Shown here: piece by piece, positions 55,730 to 64,000 of the stretch
Numbering within the stretch: the first letter of the stretch is position 1
Layout: each line of letters opens with the position of its first letter
NCBI RefSeq assembly: GCF_000820145.1
Contig: NZ_CDBW01000003.1
Location: 78,137 to 142,136 of the forward strand
Direction: 5' to 3'
From: Aeromonas sobria
Lineage (GTDB): Bacteria; Pseudomonadota; Gammaproteobacteria; Enterobacterales; Aeromonadaceae
DNA length: 64,000 nucleotides
Program-made: the position numbers and the translations under genes
Notes under the pieces: generated by a model
Databases searched by the model: none
What the model saw: the letters and a program-made list of their open reading frames with translations, nothing else
What the model was told of the DNA's origin: nothing

Positions 55730-56482
55730 TTACTTGTTTTTCAGCTCCCGCACCTCACTGCGCAAAGCGCGGATCTCCTGCAACAGCTGCTCCTGCTGGC
55801 TGTTGTAGTGATGGCGCCACTTGTCGGTCTCGCCATCCCCCTTGTTGGGCTGCAGGAACAAACTGGCCATAAAACCGCTGATGGCACCGAACAGACCTAC
55901 CCCGAACAGGATCAGCAGGCTGGCAACGAAACGCCCCTGCTCGGTCTTGGGTACCAGATCGCCATACCCCACGGTAGAGAGGGTCACTAGCGTCCACCAG
56001 AAGGCATCGTAAGGGGTCTCAATCTGGCTGCCAGGCTGGCCAGACTCAATCCAGTACATGACGCCGGAGCCCACCCCGAGCAGCAGGAAGAACAGGAACA
56101 GGATGCCAGATATGGTGGTCTCGTTGCGCTCACGGCGGAATAAAGCCCACAGATCAGGCTGATCCCGCAGCAACTGATAGACTCGCCACAACTGGATCAA
56201 ACGCGCCCAGCGCAGTTGCTCCACCATCGGCAGGCTACCCGGCAGATAGATCCAGTTGGCCTTGAAAAAAGCCAGCTTGTCGCTGGCCCGCACCCAGCCA
56301 TAGGCAAAGTGAGCGAGGAAGAAGTAGCAAATCAAGCTGTCGATGTCATAAAAGAGCTGCAAGGTCTGCGGGGTGACACTCTGGTGCCCCCACCAGCGAG
56401 CCGTCACCAGCAATACCGACACAATAGACAGAAATGCCATCAGCAGATCCATCGCCCGCAGATGCGTTAAGTGATGTCGCAT
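55730..56482 (-). CDS. Voltage-gated-type potassium channel
   Basis: A 250-residue ion channel with about six hydrophobic segments and the K+ selectivity filter TVGYGD (near residue 180), preceded by pore helix YDAFWWTLVTLS. The putative S4 region (RWARLIQLWRVYQLLRD) has only modest arginine spacing, so voltage sensing is not certain. The C-terminus ends in a short coiled coil (NSQQEQLLQEIRALRSEVRELKNK segment), likely for tetramerisation. The ATG at 56482 (MRHHLTHLRAMD) follows GGA; a frame to 56551 would overlap the control region of the divergent chemoreceptor. Confidence 0.9.
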   Translation of the reverse strand: MRHHLTHLRAMDLLMAFLSIVSVLLVTARWWGHQSVTPQTLQLFYDIDSLICYFFLAHFAYGWVRASDKLAFFKANWIYLPGSLPMVEQLRWARLIQLWRVYQLLRDQPDLWALFRRERNETTISGILFLFFLLLGVGSGVMYWIESGQPGSQIETPYDAFWWTLVTLSTVGYGDLVPKTEQGRFVASLLILFGVGLFGAISGFMASLFLQPNKGDGETDKWRHHYNSQQEQLLQEIRALRSEVRELKNK

Positions 56483-56583
56483 ACATTTTCCAACTTTAAG
56501 CACAGAGCAAATTAATAAAAGAGAAGATAATGCCGATAGCCTTGAAGGCAAAGGAAAAAGCGGTTTTTAAAAGGAGAATGATA

Positions 56584-57834
56584 ATGCAGTTGAACCTGCT
56601 GGAAAAGCGAATGAGCAACATCCGTCTGGTACCCAAAGTGGTGCTGCTGATGGTGTTCAGTACCCTGATGCTACTGACCAAACTCTGGTTTGATGCCAAC
56701 AATCTCGAGATAACCCTGCTCGCCGAAGGACTGGATCCGGCCAAAGCGGATGCCATCTCCAATCGCCTGCTCTGGACCGGTCTGATGGAGACAGCCATCA
56801 TGGGGTTGCTGTTCGTGATCCTGCTGCTCACCGGCTCCCGGCTGATGGTCAAGCAGGTGAACTATCTGGTCGGCCTGCTGGAGCGCTTTGCCAAGCGGGA
56901 TCTCAGCCACAAGGTGTTGCTCAGATCCCGTGATGAGTTCGGTGACATCGCCAAGGCGGTCTCCCACTCGCAGGAGAACCTCAAAGAGGTATTCGGCAAC
57001 CAGCGTGTCGCCTGCAAGGAGCTCAACGACATCGCCTCCCAAGTGACCCTCTGCATGGAGGAAGCCCACGAAGCGATCAGCGAAGAGTTCACCCAGATTG
57101 AGCAACTGGCCAGTGCCATGAGCCAGATGGTGGGCGCTATTCGCGAGGTTGCAGCCCATGCGGATCAAGCCTCCCGAGCCACTGCAGAAACCAGTCAGTT
57201 GGCACACGAAGGCAGCCGCTGCGTCGCCGATACCGTCAGCACCATCGACACCCTTTCTGGCAACATCCAACGCTCGGCAAGCGTGGTTAATCAGGTAGAA
57301 CAGGGGGTCGAGCAGATCGGCTCTGTGGTCGACACCATTCGCAGTATTTCCGAACAGACCAACCTGCTGGCCCTTAACGCCGCCATTGAGGCGGCCCGCG
57401 CCGGTGAAGCGGGCCGCGGTTTTGCGGTGGTGGCCTCCGAAGTGCGCGAACTGGCCAACCGGGCCCAGGCCGCCACTGTCGAGATCCAGAAGATGATCGA
57501 ACAGTTGCAGGGCAATGCCGGTCAGGCTGCCGAGCTGATGGCCCAGAGCGTGCGCCAGGCCGACAAAGGGGTGGAACAGGTGACCCAGGCAGGCACCCAG
57601 CTCGCTACCATAGTGGAGCGGGTGCTGGGGGTGGCCGACATGAATCGCCATATCGCCACCGCCTCCGAACAGCAGATCGCGGTCGCCGAAGAGATGCGCG
57701 GCAATCTGGAGCAGGTCAAACAGATCGCAGAAGGATCCGTTGTGGTTTTTCGTGAACTGCAGGAAGCCTCAGAACTGGTCGAACAGCACAGCAAGGAGCT
57801 CGACAGCCAGATCCAGTCCTTCAAACTTATCTGA
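56584..57834 (+). CDS. Methyl-accepting chemotaxis protein with a minimal periplasmic loop
   Basis: A 416-residue chemoreceptor. Two membrane helices ([18 protein letters not shown] and [20 protein letters not shown]) are separated by only about 35 periplasmic residues, too few for a normal ligand-binding domain. A HAMP (about 90-145) and the cytoplasmic signalling domain follow, with the hairpin tip [21 protein letters not shown] near residue 270. GGAG at 56573 is seven bases before the ATG at 56584. It is divergent from the K+ channel across 101 bp. Its input may be membrane state or a partner protein. Confidence 0.93.
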   Translation: MQLNLLEKRMSNIRLVPKVVLLMVFSTLMLLTKLWFDANNLEITLLAEGLDPAKADAISNRLLWTGLMETAIMGLLFVILLLTGSRLMVKQVNYLVGLLERFAKRDLSHKVLLRSRDEFGDIAKAVSHSQENLKEVFGNQRVACKELNDIASQVTLCMEEAHEAISEEFTQIEQLASAMSQMVGAIREVAAHADQASRATAETSQLAHEGSRCVADTVSTIDTLSGNIQRSASVVNQVEQGVEQIGSVVDTIRSISEQTNLLALNAAIEAARAGEAGRGFAVVASEVRELANRAQAATVEIQKMIEQLQGNAGQAAELMAQSVRQADKGVEQVTQAGTQLATIVERVLGVADMNRHIATASEQQIAVAEEMRGNLEQVKQIAEGSVVVFRELQEASELVEQHSKELDSQIQSFKLI

Positions 57835-57896
57835 CAGCGCTCACTGGCCGGGCATAACAGCCGCCGGGCCCCAATAGGAGGGCAAATCGCAGCCAT

Positions 57897-57929
57897 AAAA
57901 AATCCGAAACCACTGGTTTCGGATTTTTT
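57897..57929. terminator. Bidirectional terminator between the chemoreceptor and gltX
   Basis: Stem AAAAAATCCGAAACC / GGTTTCGGATTTTTT with a three-base loop and T-rich tails on both strands; it lies between convergent genes. Confidence 0.93.
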
Positions 57930-57984
57930 CTATTCAGCGAATGGCAGATCAGGGTTATCCCCTCGTCTGCCACATCGGCAGAGC

Positions 57985-59400
57985 TTATTCGGCAGCCATA
58001 CGGGCTTCGATATAGGCCAACGCGCGGTCGATACGAGCAAGCACGCGCTCTTTGCCGACCAGCGCCATCACGGCGTCGATACCAGGGGACTGACCCAGAC
58101 CGGTCACGGCCACCCGCAGCGGCATGCCGACCTTGCCCATGCCCTGACCCAGCTCGGCGGCAGTAGCTTCAATCAGCTCGTGCAGCGCTTCGGTGGTCCA
58201 GCTATCCAGTGCGGCCAGCTTGGCCTTGGCCAGCGCCAGCGGCTCGGCCGCCACACCGCGCAGGTGCTTCTTGGCAGCGGCTTCGTCAATGGCTTCGTAC
58301 TCTTCGAACAGATAGCGGCTCTGGGCAGCCATCTCAACGAGCGTATTGCAGCGCTCGGCCAGCAGGGTCACCACTTCTGGCAAGGTCGGGCCATTGCGGG
58401 TGTCGATCTGCTGGTTTTCCATGTGCCATGCCAGGAACGTGGCAACACGGGCCGGATCCAGAGTGCGCATGTAGTGGTTGTTGAGCCACAGCAGCTTGTC
58501 AGTATTGAACGCAGAGGCGGACTTGGAGATGGCATCCAGGCTGAACAGCTTGATCATCTCATCCAGGGTGAAGATCTCCTGATCGCCGTGGGACCAGCCC
58601 AGACGCACCAGATAGTTCAGCAGCGCTTCCGGCAGGTAGCCATCGTCGCGGTACTGCATCACGGAGACAGCACCGTGGCGCTTGGAGAGCTTGGCACCGT
58701 CGTCACCCAGGATCATGGAGACGTGGGCAAATTCCGGTACCGGCGCGTTCAACGCCTTGTAGATGTTGATCTGACGCGGGGTGTTGTTGATGTGGTCTTC
58801 GCCACGCACCACGTGGGTGATCTCCATATCCCAGTCATCGACCACCACGCAGAAGTTGTAGGTCGGGGCGCCATCGGTACGGCGGATGATCAGATCGTCC
58901 AGCTCGGTGTTGGCGAACTCGATACGGCCACGGACGTGGTCATCGAACACCACGGAGCCTTCAGTCGGGTTGCGGAAGCGAATAACGTGCGGCGCATCGG
59001 CCGGGTGATCGTGGTCGCTATCCCGGCACTTGCCGTCATAGCGAGGCTTCTCGCCGTTGGCCATCTGACCTTCGCGCAATTCGTCAAGCCGCTCGCGGGA
59101 GCAGTAGCACTTGTAGGCGCGGCCATCGGCCAGCATCTCGTCAATCAAGGCGTTATAACGGTCGAAACGCTTGGTCTGGTAGTAGGGGCCCTCATCCCAG
59201 TTCAGCTCCAACCAGCCCATTCCCTCAATAATGGCGTCGATCGCCTCCTGAGTGGAACGTTCCAGGTCAGTATCCTCAATACGCAGCACGAACTCACCGC
59301 CCTGGCTCTTTGCAAACAACCAGGAATAGAGTGCGGTACGGGCACCGCCGACATGCAAAAAGCCGGTCGGGCTGGGAGCAAAACGGGTTTTGACTTTCAT
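57985..59400 (-). CDS. gltX: Glutamyl-tRNA synthetase
   Basis: GltX charges tRNA-Glu. The 471-residue protein (E. coli 471) has the class I HIGH motif as FLHVGGART near the N-terminus and KMSKS as KLSKRHG near residue 237. A zinc site [30 protein letters not shown] is seen around residue 98-125, with three Cys. It is divergent from the downstream chemoreceptor gene and begins with the standard [16 protein letters not shown]. Confidence 0.99.
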   Translation of the reverse strand: MKVKTRFAPSPTGFLHVGGARTALYSWLFAKSQGGEFVLRIEDTDLERSTQEAIDAIIEGMGWLELNWDEGPYYQTKRFDRYNALIDEMLADGRAYKCYCSRERLDELREGQMANGEKPRYDGKCRDSDHDHPADAPHVIRFRNPTEGSVVFDDHVRGRIEFANTELDDLIIRRTDGAPTYNFCVVVDDWDMEITHVVRGEDHINNTPRQINIYKALNAPVPEFAHVSMILGDDGAKLSKRHGAVSVMQYRDDGYLPEALLNYLVRLGWSHGDQEIFTLDEMIKLFSLDAISKSASAFNTDKLLWLNNHYMRTLDPARVATFLAWHMENQQIDTRNGPTLPEVVTLLAERCNTLVEMAAQSRYLFEEYEAIDEAAAKKHLRGVAAEPLALAKAKLAALDSWTTEALHELIEATAAELGQGMGKVGMPLRVAVTGLGQSPGIDAVMALVGKERVLARIDRALAYIEARMAAE

Positions 59401-59673
59401 CTTTAAGCCTTGTGTAGAGGGCCTTGGGCCAATTCGTTAGAAAAAACCGTCGCATTTTAGCACCGACCATCGCGGATGGGAAAACCATGAAGCCGTTGTG
59501 GGCCAAAGTAGGGGATTAAATGTGTGGTCAGGTCGCTTACCGCCTGATATTTGAAGGGGATCGCAAAACAGAAGTGCCGTTTCAGATTTGCTATGCATCG
59601 TGCTGGAGAGCTGCCTCCTTCAGCCGATACCCAAATAACGCTCACCACACTTCTCACGCACAAGGAAGAGACG

Positions 59674-61776
59674 ATGCAATTTCGTTCTATCCAGAATCGC
59701 ATTCTAGTGATGGCCGGGATCGCCATGACGGCAGCCCTGGTCATTCTGATCCTGCTCAACCAATACTCGGGTAAACAGACCCAAAAACTGACCATCAGCT
59801 CCAGCCGCGCAGCGCTGCAGCAGGAGGCGTGGCAAAAAGTGAGCGCCAACGCCCGCGCCGAGGCAGCCACCATCACCCAGTTGCTGCAAAAAGGGCTCTC
59901 CTATACCCAGCAGATGGCCAGCGCCCTCGCGTTGCAGCAACAGGGTAAGCTGCCATTGGATCGCCAGCAGGCTATCGATCTGCTCAAGGCGCAGCTGGCG
60001 CTGGAGCCCCAGCTCTATGGCGCCTTTGCTGGCTTCGAACCAAACGGCTTCGACGGTCAGGACGCCGCCTTCGCTGGCCAGAATACACTCGGCAGTGACG
60101 GCAAGGGTCGCTTCGTCCCCTACTTCTATCGCGACAAGGATCAAATCGGCACCGACCTGCTGCTCTCCATCGAAAAAACTGATCCGGACCAATTCGGCAA
60201 TCCCGCCAATGACTACTACTCCTGCCCGAAACGGGAAGGGCAATCCTGCCTGATCGATCCCTTCAAGGTGGATATCAACGGTCAACAGGTGCTGGTGAGC
60301 ACCATCACCACCCCCATTCTGGTGGGCGGTCAGTTCAAGGGGGTCGCCGCGCTGGACTTGGCGGTGGACTCCATCAGCCGTCAGGCCAAGACCCTCAACA
60401 GCAACATCTATGACGGCAAGGGCGAGACGCTGATCGTCAGCGCCGCCGGCGTCATCACCGGCACCAGCGCCGATGCCAGCCTGCTCGGCAGTAGCGCCGA
60501 GAAGGTGCTTGGCAACCAGTGGCAGCAGTACCTGAAACCGGAAGTGCAGCGTCAGGAGCTGGACGAGTCGTTCCGCATCTCGGTGCCTATTATGGTGCCG
60601 GGGATGAGCCGTAACTGGGCGATCATTGTCACGCTGCCCTACAAGGTGGTACTGGCGGGGGCTGATCAACTGGAGAGCCAGCTGAGCGACATGAACCAGG
60701 CTGCCATGACCCAGCAATTGGTGGGCGCCGTTATCGTGCTGGTGCTGGCACTGGCCACCATGCTGGTGATCGCCCGCAGCATCACAGGCCCCATCCGTCA
60801 GATGGTCAGCCTGGTGGATGACATCGCCGATGGCGAGGGGGATCTCACCAAACGCCTCACTACCCGCTCGGTGGACGAGCTGGGGGATCTGGCCAAAGGG
60901 ATCAACCGCTTTATCGACAAGCTGCAGGGGCTGCTCGGGGAGGTGCTGAACACGGCCAGCGAGGTGAACCGCCACGCCAGCGATACCGATCGCATCGCCG
61001 GTCAAACCGACAATAACCTGCAGCATCACCAGGCAGAGATGGAGCAGATGCTGACCGCCGTGCAGGAGATGTCCTACGTCAGTCAGGAGGTGGCGACCCA
61101 TGCCAACAACACTGCCGACTCGGCCAAACAGGCCCAAAGCGCAGCCGAACAGGGCAAGGCGCGCTTCCAGCAGGTGATCCAGTCGATGCACAAGGTCGCG
61201 GCAGAAGCGGGTAAAGGGGCCGAGGTGGTCGAAGGGCTGGCCCATGACAGCACCCAGATCACCAGCATCCTCACCGTCATTCAGGGGATTGCCGATCAGA
61301 CCAACCTGCTGGCGCTCAACGCGGCCATCGAGGCGGCTCGGGCTGGTGAACAGGGGCGCGGCTTTGCAGTGGTCGCTGACGAGGTGCGCAAACTGGCGGG
61401 TAACACCCAGCAAGCAGTACAAAATACCCAGGAGCTGATCGAAAAAATTCGCTTGAGCTCGGCCAATGCGGTCAACACCATCACCCACAGCCAGCAGCTG
61501 ACCCATCAGGCGGTGAGCGAAGCGGATCTGGCGGAAGAGGCGCTTGGCACCATCTACAAGGCCATTGCCACCATCAACGACATGACCTATCAGATCGCCT
61601 CCGCTGCCGAAGAGCAGAGTTCGGTCTCCGAGACTGTCTCCGGCAACCTGTCAAAAACCAATGCCCTGGCCAACGACATTGCTCAGGATGCAACCGATAC
61701 GGCCAAAGCCAGTCAGGCATTGCGTCAGGCAGCCGATCAATTGCAGCAATTATTGGGACAATTTCGTCTCAGCTGA
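59674..61776 (+). CDS. Methyl-accepting chemotaxis protein, CACHE type
   Basis: A 700-residue receptor with an N-terminal helix ([21 protein letters not shown]), a large periplasmic double-CACHE-like domain to about residue 350 ([44 protein letters not shown]), a second helix ([19 protein letters not shown]) and HAMP. The signalling domain has [21 protein letters not shown] near residue 545. AGGAAGAG precedes the ATG at 59674; a longer frame to 59551 is not supported. CACHE ligands are often amino acids or organic acids; the specificity is unknown. Confidence 0.95.
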   Translation: MQFRSIQNRILVMAGIAMTAALVILILLNQYSGKQTQKLTISSSRAALQQEAWQKVSANARAEAATITQLLQKGLSYTQQMASALALQQQGKLPLDRQQAIDLLKAQLALEPQLYGAFAGFEPNGFDGQDAAFAGQNTLGSDGKGRFVPYFYRDKDQIGTDLLLSIEKTDPDQFGNPANDYYSCPKREGQSCLIDPFKVDINGQQVLVSTITTPILVGGQFKGVAALDLAVDSISRQAKTLNSNIYDGKGETLIVSAAGVITGTSADASLLGSSAEKVLGNQWQQYLKPEVQRQELDESFRISVPIMVPGMSRNWAIIVTLPYKVVLAGADQLESQLSDMNQAAMTQQLVGAVIVLVLALATMLVIARSITGPIRQMVSLVDDIADGEGDLTKRLTTRSVDELGDLAKGINRFIDKLQGLLGEVLNTASEVNRHASDTDRIAGQTDNNLQHHQAEMEQMLTAVQEMSYVSQEVATHANNTADSAKQAQSAAEQGKARFQQVIQSMHKVAAEAGKGAEVVEGLAHDSTQITSILTVIQGIADQTNLLALNAAIEAARAGEQGRGFAVVADEVRKLAGNTQQAVQNTQELIEKIRLSSANAVNTITHSQQLTHQAVSEADLAEEALGTIYKAIATINDMTYQIASAAEEQSSVSETVSGNLSKTNALANDIAQDATDTAKASQALRQAADQLQQLLGQFRLS

Positions 61777-61875
61777 TAATTTTCCTCTCCGGTACTCTCC
61801 CCCTCGGGGGCGAGTACGTTTACCATAGGCAACGAATTTGCCTGATGGCAGGCAATGTAGTGAGAGGTAAATGCC

Positions 61876-62535
61876 GTGCCCACCCCGGACCGTCGCCCAC
61901 GAGGCCATAACAGACGAGCCCAGCTGCGTCGCCAAGACGAATCTCAAGGATCCCTGCTCCATCGCATCAATGCCGTGACTCTGTCCCTGCGCCAACGTTT
62001 TGGCCAAGGGATGAGCAGCCTGGGCCAACGTCGCCAGGATGCCAAAGCAGGCAAATTCAAGCTGTCCAGCCCGCTGCCGCGCAAAAACACCATAGGTCTG
62101 CTGATCCTGATCCCGCTCTGGCTGCTGGTGCTGGCCTGGGAGCCGGCCCCTACCGCCCCTCAAGCGGCCCCATCCGGTTCGCTTGATGTGCCGCTGGCGG
62201 TACCGGCGCAAGCACTGACTGCCGGTAACGCTACCTCCGCGGCTGCCAAACCCGTGGTCGAGGAGAAGGTCAACGGTACCTGGCTGCAACACGAGGTGCA
62301 GGCAGGCGAGACCCTCTACTCCATCTGGCGCAAATTCGAGTTGCCGGGTGCAGAGCTGAGCCGCCTGATCGCCATCGAGGGGCCAGATCGGCCATTGACC
62401 CGCCTGCAATCGGGTCGCGCCATCTTCATCCTGGTGGATGACTCCCGCCGCATCCAGCGGGTAGAGATCCGCTCCTACGGTCAGGCGGTCTACCGCTATG
62501 ATCGACAGGGCGAAGGGTTCGCCCTCAAGGAATAA
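61876..62535 (+). CDS. OapA/YtfB-like LysM-type cell-wall protein
   Basis: A 219-residue protein: a basic cytoplasmic N-terminus (about residues 1-70, rich in R/Q/K), one membrane helix (NTIGLLILIPLWLLVLAW), a low-complexity Ala/Pro linker, and a C-terminal LysM-like OapA domain (WLQHEVQAGETLYSIWRKFELPGAELSRLI). E. coli YtfB has the same layout and localises to the division septum. The start is GTG at 61876 with GAGG upstream; an ATG at 61871 is out of frame. A terminator follows the stop. Confidence 0.88.
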   Translation: MPTPDRRPRGHNRRAQLRRQDESQGSLLHRINAVTLSLRQRFGQGMSSLGQRRQDAKAGKFKLSSPLPRKNTIGLLILIPLWLLVLAWEPAPTAPQAAPSGSLDVPLAVPAQALTAGNATSAAAKPVVEEKVNGTWLQHEVQAGETLYSIWRKFELPGAELSRLIAIEGPDRPLTRLQSGRAIFILVDDSRRIQRVEIRSYGQAVYRYDRQGEGFALKE

Positions 62536-62539
62536 CAAG

Positions 62540-62567
62540 ACGGGAGGCGCTGGCCTCCCGTTTTTTT
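62540..62567 (+). terminator. Terminator after the OapA/YtfB-like gene
   Basis: Nine-base perfect stem ACGGGAGGC / GCCTCCCGT with a four-base loop, then seven T residues, 5 bp past the stop. Confidence 0.95.
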
Positions 62568-62639
62568 GGTCAATTGCCTTCAAATAAGCTACTGACTTCA
62601 CAATATTTTTAGCTTGTTCGAAAAACGAAAGGGGGCAAA

Positions 62640-62667
62640 TTGACAAGGATCTGCGCTAACGTACAAT
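62640..62667 (+). promoter_or_regulatory. Probable sigma-70 promoter for the cold-shock gene
   Basis: TTGACA and TACAAT with a 16-base spacer. The transcript would start near 62675, leaving a leader of about 130 nt before the ATG at 62808, typical of cspA-family mRNAs. Confidence 0.65.
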
Positions 62668-62807
62668 CGTTTGTGCTTTAAACAGGGATTGTTCTACGTG
62701 CTACTGGGACAAAGAGACGTGGTCAGTCATGAGCCAACCCCTGCTTGCAAGGCAAATGCAGCCCACCTCGGGCTTAGTTTCATTTCGTAATTGATAGGAT
62801 TTAGCAC

Positions 62808-63017
62808 ATGTCTGACATTCGCACCGGCCAGGTAAAATGGTTCAACGAAACCAAGGGTTTTGGCTTTATCGAGCAATCCCAAGGACCGGACGTTTTCGTT
62901 CACTTCTCCTCCATCCAGAGCACTGGTTTCAAAACCCTGGCTGAAGGTCAGAAAGTCCAGTTCACTGTGACTCAGGGCCAAAAAGGTCCTCAGGCTGAGA
63001 ACGTTACCCTACTCTAA
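62808..63017 (+). CDS. Cold-shock protein, CspA family
   Basis: A 69-residue cold-shock-domain protein and RNA chaperone. Both RNA-binding motifs are present: KGFGFIEQ (RNP1-like) and VFVHFSSI (RNP2). It begins [24 protein letters not shown] lies eight bases before the ATG. The leader of about 130 nt suggests regulation through RNA structure, as in cspA. Which paralogue (cspA-cspE) it matches cannot be told from this alone. Confidence 0.95.
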   Translation: MSDIRTGQVKWFNETKGFGFIEQSQGPDVFVHFSSIQSTGFKTLAEGQKVQFTVTQGQKGPQAENVTLL

Positions 63018-63036
63018 GCCACGCCAGTGAATACGC

Positions 63037-63067
63037 AGGAGGAGCCAAGGCCCCTCCTCTTTTTTTG
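63037..63067 (+). terminator. Terminator after the cold-shock gene
   Basis: Stem AGGAGG / CCTCCT with a 10-base loop, then CTTTTTTT, 20 bp past the stop. Confidence 0.8.
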
Positions 63068-63251
63068 CCCGCAATTTGCCCTCTTCGGTCACAACCGCTT
63101 GCCTCGTTCAGCCCACAGTTTGAGCCCCCATACCCTTCCTGTTTGCAGGAGGCGGCCGAGACGCGCTGAGTAAACGCCAGATACGACAAAGCATCGCAGC
63201 GCGATGTAATTGGCAATATCGAAGATGGATTGGTGTACTTCGGAGAGATAT

Positions 63252-63327
<76 letters not shown>

Positions 63328-63351
63328 AACAGAATGTCATTTGCAAGTGAT

Positions 63352-63427
<76 letters not shown>

Positions 63428-63465
63428 AACGGAATATCACTTACACATATCTAGTAAAAACTGTT

Positions 63466-63546
63466 TGGAGCGTGTAACGAGATTCAAACTCGCGACCCCA
63501 GCCTTGGCAAGCACGGATCATGCTCTACCAACCTGGTTACTCCAGC
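63466..63546 (-). pseudogene. Degenerate tRNA-Gly in the array
   Basis: The 3' half is recognisable: T arm GCGAG-TTTGAAT-CTCGT, encoded CCA, and anticodon loop TTGCCAA. However, the acceptor 5' strand (GCTGGAG) no longer pairs with its partner (ACACGC side) and the D stem has lost pairing (ACCA against GAGC). About five extra bases sit before the anticodon stem (81 nt in all), and the stem itself is mismatched. It cannot fold as a normal tRNA. Flanking copies are intact. Confidence 0.85.
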
Positions 63547-63555
63547 AAAACGTAT

Positions 63556-63631
<76 letters not shown>

Positions 63632-63656
63632 AACAGATTGTCACTTGCAAATAATT

Positions 63657-63732
<76 letters not shown>

Positions 63733-63757
63733 AACGGAATGTCATTTGCAAATAGAT

Positions 63758-63833
<76 letters not shown>

Positions 63834-63864
63834 AACAAATTTTGTTCGAAGGTGCAATGATGAT

Positions 63865-63940
<76 letters not shown>

Positions 63941-63976
63941 ATCGGGCTGGATTGAACCAGTTTCATCATCACTTTT

Positions 63977-64000
63977 TGGAGCGGGAAACGAGACTCGAAC
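63977..64000 (-). tRNA. tRNA-Gly (anticodon GCC), 3' end only, cut by window edge
   Basis: The final 24 bases match the 3' end (CCA, acceptor and part of the T arm) of the other copies. The rest lies beyond the window, so the array continues to the right. Confidence 0.9.

Noticed and set aside
59704..61506. 600-codon open frame antisense to the CACHE chemoreceptor
   Set aside because: Low-complexity histidine/glutamine-rich translation typical of antisense frames in high-GC genes; the plus strand has all chemoreceptor signatures.
61750..62646. 298-codon minus-strand frame over the OapA/YtfB-like gene
   Set aside because: It crosses the terminator after that gene and has no domain; the plus frame has a membrane helix, a LysM-type domain and a strong terminator after it.
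63018..63251. Possible integration site or mobile element beside the tRNA array
   Set aside because: No integrase, att-like repeat or foreign-looking gene within the window; the interval holds only a terminator and short hairpins.

Overview
The window is ordinary chromosome from a gammaproteobacterium, most likely an Aeromonas species. The clues are high GC, a sodium-type PomAB flagellar motor pair, the block glmM-folP-ftsH-rlmE/yhbY/greA, a Tor (TMAO) respiration locus with TorT/TorS/TorR, a RibBX-type riboflavin gene and a large tandem tRNA-Gly(GCC) array. The genus is inferred from gene content and protein similarity recalled from memory; nothing was searched. I see no insertion sequence, prophage, integrase, CRISPR array or plasmid function.

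Layout. 1-5.7 kb: the start of glmM (cut by the window edge), folP, ftsH, rlmE, divergent yhbY, a PilZ-like gene and greA. 5.8-7.5 kb: pomA/pomB. 7.7-10.7 kb: xseB-ispA-dxs (isoprenoid precursors). 10.8-16.2 kb: a peptide-type ABC importer operon with a fused double ATPase. 16.7-22.9 kb: one long minus-strand block, nrdR-ribD-ribE-ribBX-ribH-nusB-thiL-pgpA. 23.0-25.5 kb: a ParB-like small protein, glyA, and a small membrane zinc-ribbon protein. 25.5-35.6 kb: the tor locus, torS < > torT, a GFA-family gene, torR < > torC-torA-torD and a membrane protein of unknown role. 35.7-37.4 kb: ygfX-sdhE and ygfZ. 37.4-38.9 kb: a LysR regulator divergent from a PACE-family efflux protein, with two inverted repeats between them. 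39.1-43.0 kb: small unknowns, cutA-dsbD and a lipoprotein. 43.2-44.5 kb: a PuuB-like amine oxidase. 44.7-50.3 kb: epd-pgk-fbaA (central carbon), a ROK kinase and hemE. 50.5-54.7 kb: nudC and a PutA without the N-terminal DNA-binding domain. 55.0-61.8 kb: a TIGR04211/YgiM-like protein, a voltage-gated-type K+ channel, two chemoreceptors and gltX. 61.9-63.0 kb: an OapA/YtfB-like protein and a cold-shock protein with a long leader. 63.2 kb to the end: tandem tRNA-Gly(GCC) genes on the minus strand, one of them decayed.

How the genes work together. RibD, RibE, RibBX and RibH supply most riboflavin steps, but the second half of RibBX has lost the GTP cyclohydrolase II zinc cysteines, so the first step must come from a ribA elsewhere. 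TorT (periplasmic sensor), TorS (hybrid kinase) and TorR should switch on torCAD through decamer-like sites seen between torR and torC. FbaA, Pgk and Epd link glycolysis to erythrose-4-phosphate and PLP synthesis.

I did not find a convincing new multi-gene system. The most unusual items are: a second, decayed copy of the ribBX 3' end just downstream of ribBX; a broken tRNA-Gly inside the tandem array; a GFA-family gene placed inside the tor regulatory cluster and an unknown membrane protein after torD; the paired inverted repeats between the LysR and PACE genes; and GntR-like palindromes upstream of the regulator-less putA.
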